Source: Bog-473 sp035534235 (GTDB lineage: Bacteria; Actinomycetota; Acidimicrobiia; Acidimicrobiales; RAAP-2). Taken from it: a stretch of 19,463 nucleotides of DNA. Both the position numbers and the translations under genes were made by a program. The stretch lies in NCBI GenBank assembly GCA_035534235.1, contig DATLSH010000044.1, forward strand, positions 1 through 19,463. The letters are read 5' to 3'. The notes beneath the pieces were generated by a model, which had not been told where the DNA came from, ran no database searches, and saw nothing but the letters and a program-made list of their open reading frames with translations. Shown here piece by piece: positions 1 to 5,615 of this stretch (position 1 is the stretch's first letter; the number at the start of each line of letters is the position of its first letter).

Positions 1-407
1 GGGGTCGAAAGCATGTGGACCTCGTCGACGATGTAGACCTTCCAGCGTCCCGGAGTGCCAAGCCCGGCATGAGCAACCAGGTCGCGCATCGCATCGACAC
101 CGTTGTTCGAAGCCGCATCAAGCTCGTGCACATTGAGTGAAGTGCCCTGCGTGATCTCGGTGCACGACGTGCAGATGCCACAGGGCTCGCCGTCGACCGG
201 CGCCTCACAGTTGAGAGCCTTGGCCAGGATGCGAGCTGAGGACGTCTTACCGGTGCCTCGCGGGCCGCTGAAGAGATAGGCGTGTGACACCCGCTCGTCG
301 CGAACGGCACTGCGAAGCGCGCGCACAACGTGGTCCTGCCCTCTGATTTCTCCGAATCGGCCCGGCCTGAAGCGCCGGTACAGCGAGAGGAAGGGGGCAT
401 CGGCCAT
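1..407 (-). CDS. dnaX: DNA polymerase III subunit gamma/tau, N-terminal part (runs off the window)
   Basis: This is the clamp-loader ATPase subunit of the replicative DNA polymerase. Translating the minus strand from the ATG at 407 gives a protein beginning MADAPFLSLYRRFRP, the usual DnaX opening. It continues with Walker A GPRGTGKTS near residue 46, a zinc-finger-like cysteine cluster (C-x8-C-x2-C-x2-C, around residues 67-80), the EASNNGV-like segment as DAASNNGVD, and Walker B VYIVDEVHML just before the window edge. About 135 codons are present; the rest of the AAA+ domain and the tau region lie beyond base 1. There is no Shine-Dalgarno sequence. A TAGGCT box lies 8 nt upstream of the ATG, so the transcript may be leaderless. 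The SRP RNA gene sits directly upstream on the same strand, a neighbourhood also seen in mycobacteria. Confidence 0.95.
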   Translation of the reverse strand, partial: MADAPFLSLYRRFRPGRFGEIRGQDHVVRALRSAVRDERVSHAYLFSGPRGTGKTSSARILAKALNCEAPVDGEPCGICTSCTEITQGTSLNVHELDAASNNGVDAMRDLVAHAGLGTPGRWKVYIVDEVHMLST

Positions 408-415
408 GAAGGTCG

Positions 416-421
416 AGCCTA
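416..421 (-). promoter_or_regulatory. Candidate -10 box of dnaX (leaderless start)
   Basis: TAGGCT on the minus strand matches TANNNT and is followed by 8 nt and then the dnaX ATG, so transcription would begin at or next to the start codon. No -35 box is evident. The site abuts the 3' end of the SRP RNA gene. Confidence 0.4.
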
Positions 422-442
422 TCGGTGCGCTCTGACAGCCGG

Positions 443-575
443 CCCGGTGCTCGGTGCGGCGGCCAGGTTGGCTACGGCACCCGGCCATACCCGCTGAGAG
501 CTGCTGCCTTCCGACCCTGACTCGATTCACGAGCGGCCGTTGCGCAGGACCCGGCCACCGCACCCAGCATCGGCA
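443..575 (-). ncRNA. ffs: Signal recognition particle RNA, small bacterial (4.5S) type
   Basis: This is the RNA scaffold of the signal recognition particle, which binds Ffh and targets nascent membrane and secreted proteins. On the minus strand the conserved apical domain reads GTCAGGGTCGGAAGGCAGCA (502-521), matching the GGTCAGG..CGGAAGG.AGCAGC core of bacterial SRP RNA. The flanks can form the long closing helix: roughly 549-573 (the 5' arm) pairs with 443-469 (the 3' arm), including GGGTGCGG with CCGCACC and a GGCC/GGCC stretch with G-U pairs. The length of about 130 nt is slightly above the 4.5S type; the ends are estimated from the pairing. It lies just upstream of dnaX on the same strand, as in mycobacteria. 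Confidence 0.9.
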
Positions 576-589
576 CGGTGCAACTCAGG

Positions 590-595
590 AGATTA
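590..595 (-). promoter_or_regulatory. Candidate -10 box for the SRP RNA gene
   Basis: TAATCT on the minus strand fits TANNNT and would place the start near 583, a few bases before the predicted closing helix of the SRP RNA. The -35 region shows only a poor match (GTAGAC, about 16 nt upstream). Confidence 0.35.
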
Positions 596-617
596 GCTGT
601 TCATTCGCCACGTCTAC

Positions 618-1031
618 CTACACGACAAGAACGGCGCAGGTTGCCTTGTCCATGATTGCCTTTGGGACATTGGAGAGGTGTCGGGTGCCATGCGAGCTCT
701 TTGAACCGACCACGATCAGGTCGGCACGTTCTTGCGCCGCCACCCTCGTGATCGCCTCGACCGGGTTGGCCAGCACGGGGTGGGTGGCAACCTGAATTGA
801 TGCTTCGGTGGCCGTCACCTTGAGCTTGTTGAGGAGCAGGTCAATCGGGTCGATCGACCAAGAGGAATAGCGGTACTCCTCGGGCATCTCGGGAGGAGAG
901 GGGCGATGCGCCTTAAAGGCAGCCACAATGTGCAAAGTCCCTCCGGAAGCCTTCGTCACCTCAATAGCTCGCCGGACTGCCTCTGACGCAGATTCTGACT
1001 CGGTGGCTCCCACAACGACGTTCTCAAACAA
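618..1031 (-). CDS. Universal stress protein, UspA family (degenerate nucleotide-binding motif)
   Basis: A single-domain UspA-like protein of 137 aa, the normal size for the family; the family acts in the cytoplasm in stress adaptation. It opens with MFENVVVGATES and ends with the typical CAVLVV strand. The loop after VVGS (residues 107-110) should carry the ATP-binding signature G-x2-G-x9-G-S/T, but here the second and third glycines are Ser and Asn (SNV at 120-122), so ATP binding is doubtful. The start is TTG at 1031, overlapping the end of the upstream usp gene by 8 nt; a GAGAGG sequence lies within that gene about 10 nt before the TTG. The two genes are therefore probably translationally coupled. 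The precise role is unknown. Confidence 0.85.
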   Translation of the reverse strand: MFENVVVGATESESASEAVRRAIEVTKASGGTLHIVAAFKAHRPSPPEMPEEYRYSSWSIDPIDLLLNKLKVTATEASIQVATHPVLANPVEAITRVAAQERADLIVVGSKSSHGTRHLSNVPKAIMDKATCAVLVV

Positions 1032-1452
1032 GCTCAGACCTCTCTCTATTTACAATCTCCATTGGCGAGACCATCACCGGCACCATGGTGGCGCGCGTGA
1101 GTTGCTCCCTCACGCTCCGTGAGAAGTGGTGGCGCGAGGTGCGGCGTCGGTCCAGTCCCAACACGATCAGATCGGCGCCGAAGCCGGCGGCTTCCTTGGC
1201 AATGCCGCTGACCAGCTGGTGATCGCGCGCGGCGCGGGTGACACCGTTGACCGTGAGCCCACTTCCGTACAGATCCCCCCCGTTCGGCTTGTGACGCACC
1301 ACTTCCCGTTCACCCCTTCGTCTGTCCATATCCCCGGAGAACGGGACGATCCGAACGGCGGCGTCGAACTGGTCAGCCAGCTCAGTGCCGAAGTGGGCGG
1401 CAATATGTCCCGTTTCGGACGCATCGACGGCCACCAAGATCCGGCGGAACAC
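1024..1452 (-). CDS. Universal stress protein, UspA family (second copy)
   Basis: A UspA-fold protein of 142 aa, beginning MFRRILVAVDASE, a classic Usp first strand with the Asp used for nucleotide contact, and containing the strand ADLIVLGLD near residues 93-101. As in its downstream neighbour, the glycine-rich loop is degraded (GLDR, then SRSV where G-S would be expected), suggesting it does not bind ATP in the usual way. The start is a GTG at 1452; a GGAAG sequence lies about 14 nt upstream, rather far for a ribosome site. The gene leads a two-gene unit with the usp at 618-1031. Sequence identity between the two is low, so this is not a recent duplication. Confidence 0.85.
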   Translation of the reverse strand: MFRRILVAVDASETGHIAAHFGTELADQFDAAVRIVPFSGDMDRRRGEREVVRHKPNGGDLYGSGLTVNGVTRAARDHQLVSGIAKEAAGFGADLIVLGLDRRRTSRHHFSRSVREQLTRATMVPVMVSPMEIVNRERSELV

Positions 1453-1688
1453 GTCAATTCACCAACTTCCGTGGCAAGTGCATCATTCAAGGTTACAGGA
1501 AGATGAACTAGAAGTAAACGCACCATGATCTGAAGGTGACAGATCCCAACGGGAAGGGCTGGTAGCGGGTGGTCCGAGCGCTGTCGGTCCCTCGTCCCAT
1601 TCGCGCGCCGGCGAGGTCGACGGTACCGAACCGCCGGAAGGCCCACCCACTCACTCCCCTGCCATTAGCCTGACCGGGCTGCAATCTC
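1453..1688. other. Intergenic stretch between the usp pair and tRNA-Ser
   Basis: There is no convincing gene here; the open frames crossing it lack family features. It should hold the usp promoter (minus) and the tRNA promoter (plus). A minus-strand GTTCATCTTC at 1499-1508 is identical to the first candidate PHO unit before pstS. A plus-strand TAGCCT at 1666-1671 could be the -10 box of the tRNA. Confidence 0.5.
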
Positions 1689-1773
1689 GGAGGAGTGCGA
1701 GAGCGGCCGAATCGGCACGATTGGAAATCGTGTGTTGGGCAACCAACCGTGGGTTCAAATCCCACCTCCTCCG
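1689..1773 (+). tRNA. tRNA-Ser (anticodon GGA)
   Basis: A class II tRNA with acceptor stem GGAGGAG/CTCCTCC and discriminator G. The anticodon arm is CACGA-TTGGAAA-TCGTG with GGA at 1723-1725, reading UCC/UCU. The long variable arm has the stem GTTGG/CCAAC, and the T arm is GTGGG-TTCAAAT-CCCAC. The 3' CCA is not encoded (CTG follows), so it would be added after transcription. The long variable arm and anticodon together make the serine identity clear. Confidence 0.96.
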
Positions 1774-1837
1774 CTGGCTCTCCGGGAGAACGGATCGGCC
1801 CGCCCTACGAGGAGGTGAACTGGGGCGGTCCTTTCTT

Positions 1838-1867
1838 GTTCGCCCTGGTTCGCCCTGGTCCGCATCG
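1838..1867 (+). repeat. Tandem 10-nt direct repeat upstream of the 1894 gene
   Basis: Two perfect head-to-tail copies of GTTCGCCCTG (1838-1847, 1848-1857) are followed by a weaker third, GTCCGCATCG (1858-1867). The period is about one helical turn. The repeat ends 26 nt before the start codon at 1894, a position suited to a regulator site, but no regulator is identified. Confidence 0.6.
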
Positions 1868-1893
1868 CATCGGCCTGATAGGAAACGGAGATC

Positions 1894-2559
1894 ATGGGTC
1901 CAGGTCCCCCCGACTCTCCATTCGACTTCCCGCCTGCAGCTCCCGAGCCGGCCTCGACGGTCACCTCCTCCGTTTCCCCGGAGCCAACAGCACCGCTGCG
2001 TGATGCCGGACCGGCGGACGCAGATTCAGCGGGCACGGCCGTGGTGTCGACTCCCGGCGGCCGCCGAAGGAGGATGTGGCCATACCTGCTCACCGCTTCC
2101 GTGCTCATCGGAGCCGGGGCCGGTGTGGTGACGGGTCTATCGAAACGGGGCACACCGGCCCCCCAGCACTCCGTGCCGGTGACACGCACCCCTTCCGTGG
2201 CAGCCCAGTTCGCGGCGTCCGAGAACACCATCAGCGTGGCGAGGATCGCCCTCACCACCGGGCTCGACAGCCTGCAAGGGGTGCCCACCGTGGCGGCGAT
2301 GGTCCCGGTGGTCTCGCCCTACATGGGCGCGCTCCAGAAGTACTCAGCCGATCTGGCCGCCATCCCGTGGCCCGAGAATCTGGCCGGCGCCAGCGAGAGC
2401 CTGAGGGCCCAGGTGGATGCCTTCGCCGCATTCCTCCAGACCCTCCAAGGGGTGCGGCCTCTCGCCCTGGGCTCGTGGTTCTCCGAGCTGCACGCCCGAG
2501 CATTCGCCATGACTGTCGCCGCCGTACGCCTGCGCAGCCAGCTCGGCCTGCCGAGCTAG
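1894..2559 (+). CDS. Membrane-anchored protein of unknown function
   Basis: I do not recognise a family for this 221-aa protein. It has a Pro/Ala/Ser-rich, disordered-looking N-terminal segment (1-56), a basic patch RRRR at 57-60, one hydrophobic segment at about 61-82 and an extracytoplasmic C-terminal part. From about 92 to the end the C-terminal part looks almost wholly alpha-helical, with alternating hydrophobic residues. The basic patch before the helix suggests the N-terminus stays inside. The ATG at 1894 is preceded by GGAG at a normal distance (ggaaacggagatc). It lies between tRNA-Ser(GGA) and tadA, which starts 41 nt downstream, so it may be co-transcribed with tadA. No cysteines or catalytic motifs are visible. 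Confidence 0.75.
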   Translation: MGPGPPDSPFDFPPAAPEPASTVTSSVSPEPTAPLRDAGPADADSAGTAVVSTPGGRRRRMWPYLLTASVLIGAGAGVVTGLSKRGTPAPQHSVPVTRTPSVAAQFAASENTISVARIALTTGLDSLQGVPTVAAMVPVVSPYMGALQKYSADLAAIPWPENLAGASESLRAQVDAFAAFLQTLQGVRPLALGSWFSELHARAFAMTVAAVRLRSQLGLPS

Positions 2560-2600
2560 ACAGGTGCATCACGGACTCCCTGCCACCTGCGTCCGCCGGC

Positions 2601-3053
2601 TTGACTGACGACGCCGCCATGGCCCTGGCTCTGGAGCAGGCCGACGCCGCCCTGGGGATGGGCGAGGTCCCCGTCGGCGCTGTGAGCCTGGTCGACGGCC
2701 GCCTGGTGGCGGCCCGGCACAACGAACGCGAGCGCTCCGGCGACCCCACGGCCCACGCGGAAATGCTCGTCCTGCGCGACACCGCCCAGGTTCTCGGCGG
2801 TTGGCGTCTCTCCAAGGTGACCCTGGTCGTCACCCTGGAGCCCTGCCCCATGTGCGCCGGGGCCCTGGTGGCCTCCCGCCTCGGCCGCCTGGTCTACGGC
2901 GCCGACGACCCTCGCGCCGGCGCCTGCGGCACCCTCTACAACCTGTGCGCCGACCCCCGCCTCAACCATGAGCTCCCACTCACCAGGGGAGTGCGGGCGG
3001 AGGAGTGCGGACACCTCCTGACCTCGTTCTTCGCGAGCCAGCGGGCTCGCTGA
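2601..3053 (+). CDS. tadA: tRNA-specific adenosine deaminase TadA
   Basis: This enzyme deaminates A34 of tRNA-Arg(ACG) to inosine so that the tRNA can read CGU, CGC and CGA. The protein has the zinc-dependent deaminase signatures HAE (residues 52-54; His ligand and catalytic Glu) and PCPMC (81-85; two Cys ligands), plus the GEVPVGAV segment near residue 21 that is typical of TadA. The start taken is TTG at 2601, giving LTDDAAMALALEQA and 150 aa, which fits the family well; ATG at 2619 would cut into the first helix. The frame is open far upstream, but that part overlaps the preceding gene out of frame and has no family match. It is flanked by two tRNA-Ser genes, a fitting setting for a tRNA-modifying enzyme. 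Confidence 0.93.
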   Translation: MTDDAAMALALEQADAALGMGEVPVGAVSLVDGRLVAARHNERERSGDPTAHAEMLVLRDTAQVLGGWRLSKVTLVVTLEPCPMCAGALVASRLGRLVYGADDPRAGACGTLYNLCADPRLNHELPLTRGVRAEECGHLLTSFFASQRAR

Positions 3054-3065
3054 GCGGCTCTCCTT

Positions 3066-3080
3066 CCCTCCGGCGGAGGG
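3066..3080 (+). terminator. Hairpin after tadA
   Basis: A perfect 6-bp GC-rich stem CCCTCC-GGC-GGAGGG lies 13 nt after the tadA stop. It has no U-run, as is common in high-GC actinobacteria, so its strength as a terminator is uncertain. Confidence 0.4.
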
Positions 3081-3089
3081 TACAGCGAC

Positions 3090-3095
3090 TAGGCT
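3090..3095 (+). promoter_or_regulatory. Candidate -10 box of tRNA-Ser(CGA)
   Basis: TAGGCT fits TANNNT and lies 7 nt before the mature 5' end of the tRNA. No -35 is recognisable. If used, the transcript would begin almost at the tRNA itself. Confidence 0.3.
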
Positions 3096-3102
3096 CTCCT
3101 CC

Positions 3103-3191
3103 GGAGGAGTGCGAGAGCGGCCGAATCGGACGGTCTCGAAAACCGTTGTGCCTCATGGGCACCGTGGGTTCAAATCCCACCTCCTCCGCCA
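3103..3191 (+). tRNA. tRNA-Ser (anticodon CGA), CCA encoded
   Basis: A class II tRNA sharing its acceptor, D-arm and T-arm sequences with the tRNA-Ser at 1689. The anticodon arm is ACGGT-CTCGAAA-ACCGT with CGA at 3137-3139, reading UCG. The variable arm has the stem GTGCC/GGCAC. The discriminator G is at 3188 and CCA follows directly at 3189-3191, unlike the other copy. Confidence 0.96.
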
Positions 3192-3193
3192 CC

Positions 3194-3217
3194 GGGCCGA
3201 GAAGGCCCTCGTCTCTT
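3194..3217 (+). terminator. Terminator hairpin after tRNA-Ser(CGA)
   Basis: GGGCC-GAGAA-GGCCC (3194-3208) is a perfect 5-bp stem followed by the pyrimidine-rich TCGTCTCTT. Its place just after the tRNA suits a terminator, though the U-run is weak. Confidence 0.45.
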
Positions 3218-3293
3218 GGCGAAGGCAGGAACAGCAGGGCAGGCGCCTTGCTGGCAGTACCGGGTCGTTCCCTCGACCGGAAAGGAGTGAACC

Positions 3294-3569
3294 ATGGCAC
3301 GCGCACGTTCGACCTTTGGCAAGCTGCAGCGCGACCAGGCCAAGAAGGACCGGGCCCGCGCGAAAATGGACGACCGCCAGTCCCGACGCGAGGACAAGGC
3401 GACGGGTGAAGGCGAAGAGAACGGCTCGGCGAGCGGCGAGGTGGTCGACCAGACCCGCCTGCTGGAGCAGTTCGCTGCCCTCCACGAGGACCTGGCCGAC
3501 GGCCGGATCTCGCTGGACGACTTCGAGGTCCGCCAGGAGGAGTTGCGGGCCAAAATGGTGGTCGACTGA
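3294..3569 (+). CDS. Small charged protein with SHOCT-like C-terminus
   Basis: A 91-aa soluble protein. The first half (about 1-45) is highly charged, rich in Lys/Arg then Glu, and likely disordered. The C-terminal portion, about residues 55-87, contains LHEDLADGRISLDDFEVRQE. This has the length, the turn and the alternating pattern of SHOCT domains (short helix, G-x-I-s/t-x-x-E/D-F, second helix). SHOCT modules are thought to aid oligomerisation or nucleic-acid contacts; nothing more specific can be said. A strong ribosome site (AAAGGAGTG) is spaced 4-5 nt before the ATG. It is followed at once by a hairpin terminator and a convergent gene. The SHOCT assignment is by eye only. Confidence 0.75.
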   Translation: MARARSTFGKLQRDQAKKDRARAKMDDRQSRREDKATGEGEENGSASGEVVDQTRLLEQFAALHEDLADGRISLDDFEVRQEELRAKMVVD

Positions 3570-3586
3570 GGCGTCAATGCCTCTTT
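3568..3586 (+). terminator. Terminator between convergent genes
   Basis: GAGGC-GTCAAT-GCCTC followed by TTT overlaps the stop codon of the 3294 gene. It ends the plus-strand unit just where the MBL gene ends on the other strand. Confidence 0.55.
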
Positions 3587-4526
3587 AAGGTACCTCTTCG
3601 CGCCCCTCGAGCCAGCGCCGGAAGCCGGCTGCATTGGAGTGGACGCCGTTCATGATGTCCAATTTCTCCCGCTGCGCGGCGTCGACGTCACCGAGAAGGG
3701 GATCGAACCGGGCCGCCAGCGCATCTGCAATGTCGACCCCTTCGCGGAATGCCCGCTCGGCCGTCTCGGCCCACTGACGGAGGGTCTCGTCGGCCTCGGC
3801 CAGGAGAGCATCGGGTTCCCCGAGCAGCCCGTAGTGGGCCAGGGCGATGCCCGATGGCCGCCGGGCGGCGAACTTGCCCAGCGATTCCAGTGCCTGGTGC
3901 AGATCGAAGTCGGGCGGCGGGGTCGAGGGTCGGAGCACACCGCCATCGGGCAGCTTGACGCCGACGGCGTCGCCGGCGAAGAGCACGCCGCTCAGCGAGT
4001 CGTGCAATCCGACGTGGTGCTTGGCGTGGCCCGGAGAGTCAATGGCCACCAGCGTGCGCCCCGGGCCGACAACGATCTCCTCGCCGTCCTCCAGCACGTG
4101 GAGCCTCTCGGGCGGCGTGGGGTCGAGCCGCCCGTAGAGCGAGTCCAGCAGCGAGCCGTAGACCCGCGCCGCCGAGTCGATGAGCCGAGCCGGATCGGCC
4201 AGGTGGCGGGCTCCCTTCTCATGGACATAGACGGTGGCCGAGGGAAAGGCGCGCGCCACATCGCCCACGCCCCCGGCGTGGTCCAGGTGGATGTGGGTCA
4301 CCGCCACCCCGGCCAGGTCCTCGGGCCCGACACCGATCTGGGCCAGCGCGGCCAGGAGGACCGGCACCGAAGACTGGCTCCCGGTCTCCACCAGCACGGG
4401 CGCCGGCCCCTCAATGAGGTAGCCCGCCGTCACCCTCTCCCAACCCCCGAGGAGCGTGTCGATTTCAAGCACCCCGGGCGCGATCGTCCGAGGCGCCGGC
4501 ACCGGGTGCGGGGCATCCCCGCTCAT
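3585..4526 (-). CDS. MBL-fold metallo-hydrolase
   Basis: A metallo-beta-lactamase-fold hydrolase of 313 aa. The metal-binding signature THIHLDHAGG is at residues 77-86 (H78, H80, D82, H83). Further expected ligands are H157 (SPGHAKHH), D176 (FAGDAVG) and H221 (LAHYG), so the two-metal site looks complete. The substrate cannot be read from the sequence; the fold includes thioesterases, glyoxalase II and lactonases. Its ATG overlaps the stop of the glucose-dehydrogenase-like gene by 4 nt (ATGA), implying translational coupling. That makes a lactone hydrolase acting on the dehydrogenase product an attractive but unproven idea. The last ~70 residues are helical, as in several MBL proteins of this size. 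It is the last gene of the minus-strand run from marP. Confidence 0.88.
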   Translation of the reverse strand: MSGDAPHPVPAPRTIAPGVLEIDTLLGGWERVTAGYLIEGPAPVLVETGSQSSVPVLLAALAQIGVGPEDLAGVAVTHIHLDHAGGVGDVARAFPSATVYVHEKGARHLADPARLIDSAARVYGSLLDSLYGRLDPTPPERLHVLEDGEEIVVGPGRTLVAIDSPGHAKHHVGLHDSLSGVLFAGDAVGVKLPDGGVLRPSTPPPDFDLHQALESLGKFAARRPSGIALAHYGLLGEPDALLAEADETLRQWAETAERAFREGVDIADALAARFDPLLGDVDAAQREKLDIMNGVHSNAAGFRRWLEGREEVP

Positions 4527-5572
4527 TCGGTGTTGACCTCAATGATCACCTTGACGTCGTCGGGCTGGCGCGTGAGGGCGTCGGGCCACTGGGCCAGGGG
4601 GACCCGGCGGTTGACCACCCGGGCCAGCCAGTCCCGGTCCGCCCGGCCCAGCGCATCGGCCGCCGCCTCGTAGTGCCGGCGGTTGGCGTTGACCGAGCCG
4701 ACGACGGCCACGTTCTCCAACACCATGCTGCGGTTGAGGGCACCTTCGTCCACGTCAAGGGTGTGACCACCCGAGGAAACGCCGGTGAGGCAGACGACAC
4801 CCCCGGTCCCTACGTGCGCCATGGCACTGAGGACGAGCGTGGCCACCCCGGTGCACTCGATCACGACATCGGGATCGGGACACGCATCCTCCACCGTTCC
4901 GCTGTGATACGTCGCGCCCAGCGCGCGCACCAGGTCCGGCTTGACCCCGCTCTCCATCTGGTCGAGGACGTGGACGTCCAGGCCGCGCTGCACGCCCAGG
5001 AGGGCGGCCAGCAGTCCGATGGGTCCGGCGCCCGTGACCAGCACGGTCTTGGGGGCCCAGTGGGCCCGGCCGCCGATGTGGTCCACCTGCTCCCACGCTT
5101 TGGCCACCACGCTGGTCGGCTCCAAAAGGACCCCGAGCACGCCCAGGGTGGGGTCGACCTTGACTACGAAGTCGGGCGTGATGCGGTAGCGCTCCGAGAG
5201 GTAGCCGTGATGTTCCTTGATCCCGCGCTCTGTGTACTGGCCGTTGCGGCAGAAGTCCCACTCCAGCACGGCGCAATTGGCACAGGGCACCGGATCGGGT
5301 CGGCGCACTATGCCCACCACCAGATCGCCCGAGGACAGCGACCCACCGGCCGGCGCCTTTAGCACCCGCCCCAGTGACTCGTGCCCCAGCACCAGGCGCT
5401 CCTGCCCCGGCGGTGCCCACCCGTAGGCTCCCGAGATGATCTCAATGTCCGTGCCGCAGATCCCCACGGCCAGCGTCTCCACCAGGACGGGACCGTCGCT
5501 CTCGGGTGGCTCGCCCACCTCGGAGAGTTCGGTCGAACCGGCTCGGAGCGGGATTACGGTGAGAGCCTTCAT
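4523..5572 (-). CDS. Glucose 1-dehydrogenase-like zinc-dependent MDR enzyme
   Basis: A medium-chain dehydrogenase of 349 aa resembling the archaeal/actinobacterial glucose 1-dehydrogenase group, which oxidises glucose to glucono-1,5-lactone with NAD(P)+. Visible features are GICGTD with the catalytic zinc ligand C39 and T41, GHES with H64/E65, and a structural-zinc-like cluster C97-x2-C100-x7-C108. E115 in TERGIKE and E151 in LLEPT match glucose-dehydrogenase positions, and the Rossmann motif GAGPIG is at 181-186. The Asn that contacts the sugar in the Sulfolobus enzyme appears as Val here (GIVRRPDP), so specificity is not certain. GGAGG precedes the ATG by 7 nt. It lies 43 nt after a GH15 gene and overlaps the MBL gene. 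Confidence 0.85.
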   Translation of the reverse strand: MKALTVIPLRAGSTELSEVGEPPESDGPVLVETLAVGICGTDIEIISGAYGWAPPGQERLVLGHESLGRVLKAPAGGSLSSGDLVVGIVRRPDPVPCANCAVLEWDFCRNGQYTERGIKEHHGYLSERYRITPDFVVKVDPTLGVLGVLLEPTSVVAKAWEQVDHIGGRAHWAPKTVLVTGAGPIGLLAALLGVQRGLDVHVLDQMESGVKPDLVRALGATYHSGTVEDACPDPDVVIECTGVATLVLSAMAHVGTGGVVCLTGVSSGGHTLDVDEGALNRSMVLENVAVVGSVNANRRHYEAAADALGRADRDWLARVVNRRVPLAQWPDALTRQPDDVKVIIEVNTE

Positions 5573-5615
5573 GGAAGTCGCCTCCTTGGGTCTTGGGCCA
5601 CCGGACCTCGGCGCC

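Noticed and set aside
1689..1773. tRNA-Ser as an integration site of a mobile element
   Set aside because: There is no integrase or phage gene nearby. The similarity to the second tRNA is explained by both being serine tRNAs, and the genes between are ordinary.
1838..1867. The tandem 10-nt repeat as a CRISPR remnant
   Set aside because: The units are far too short, have no spacers, and no cas gene is nearby.
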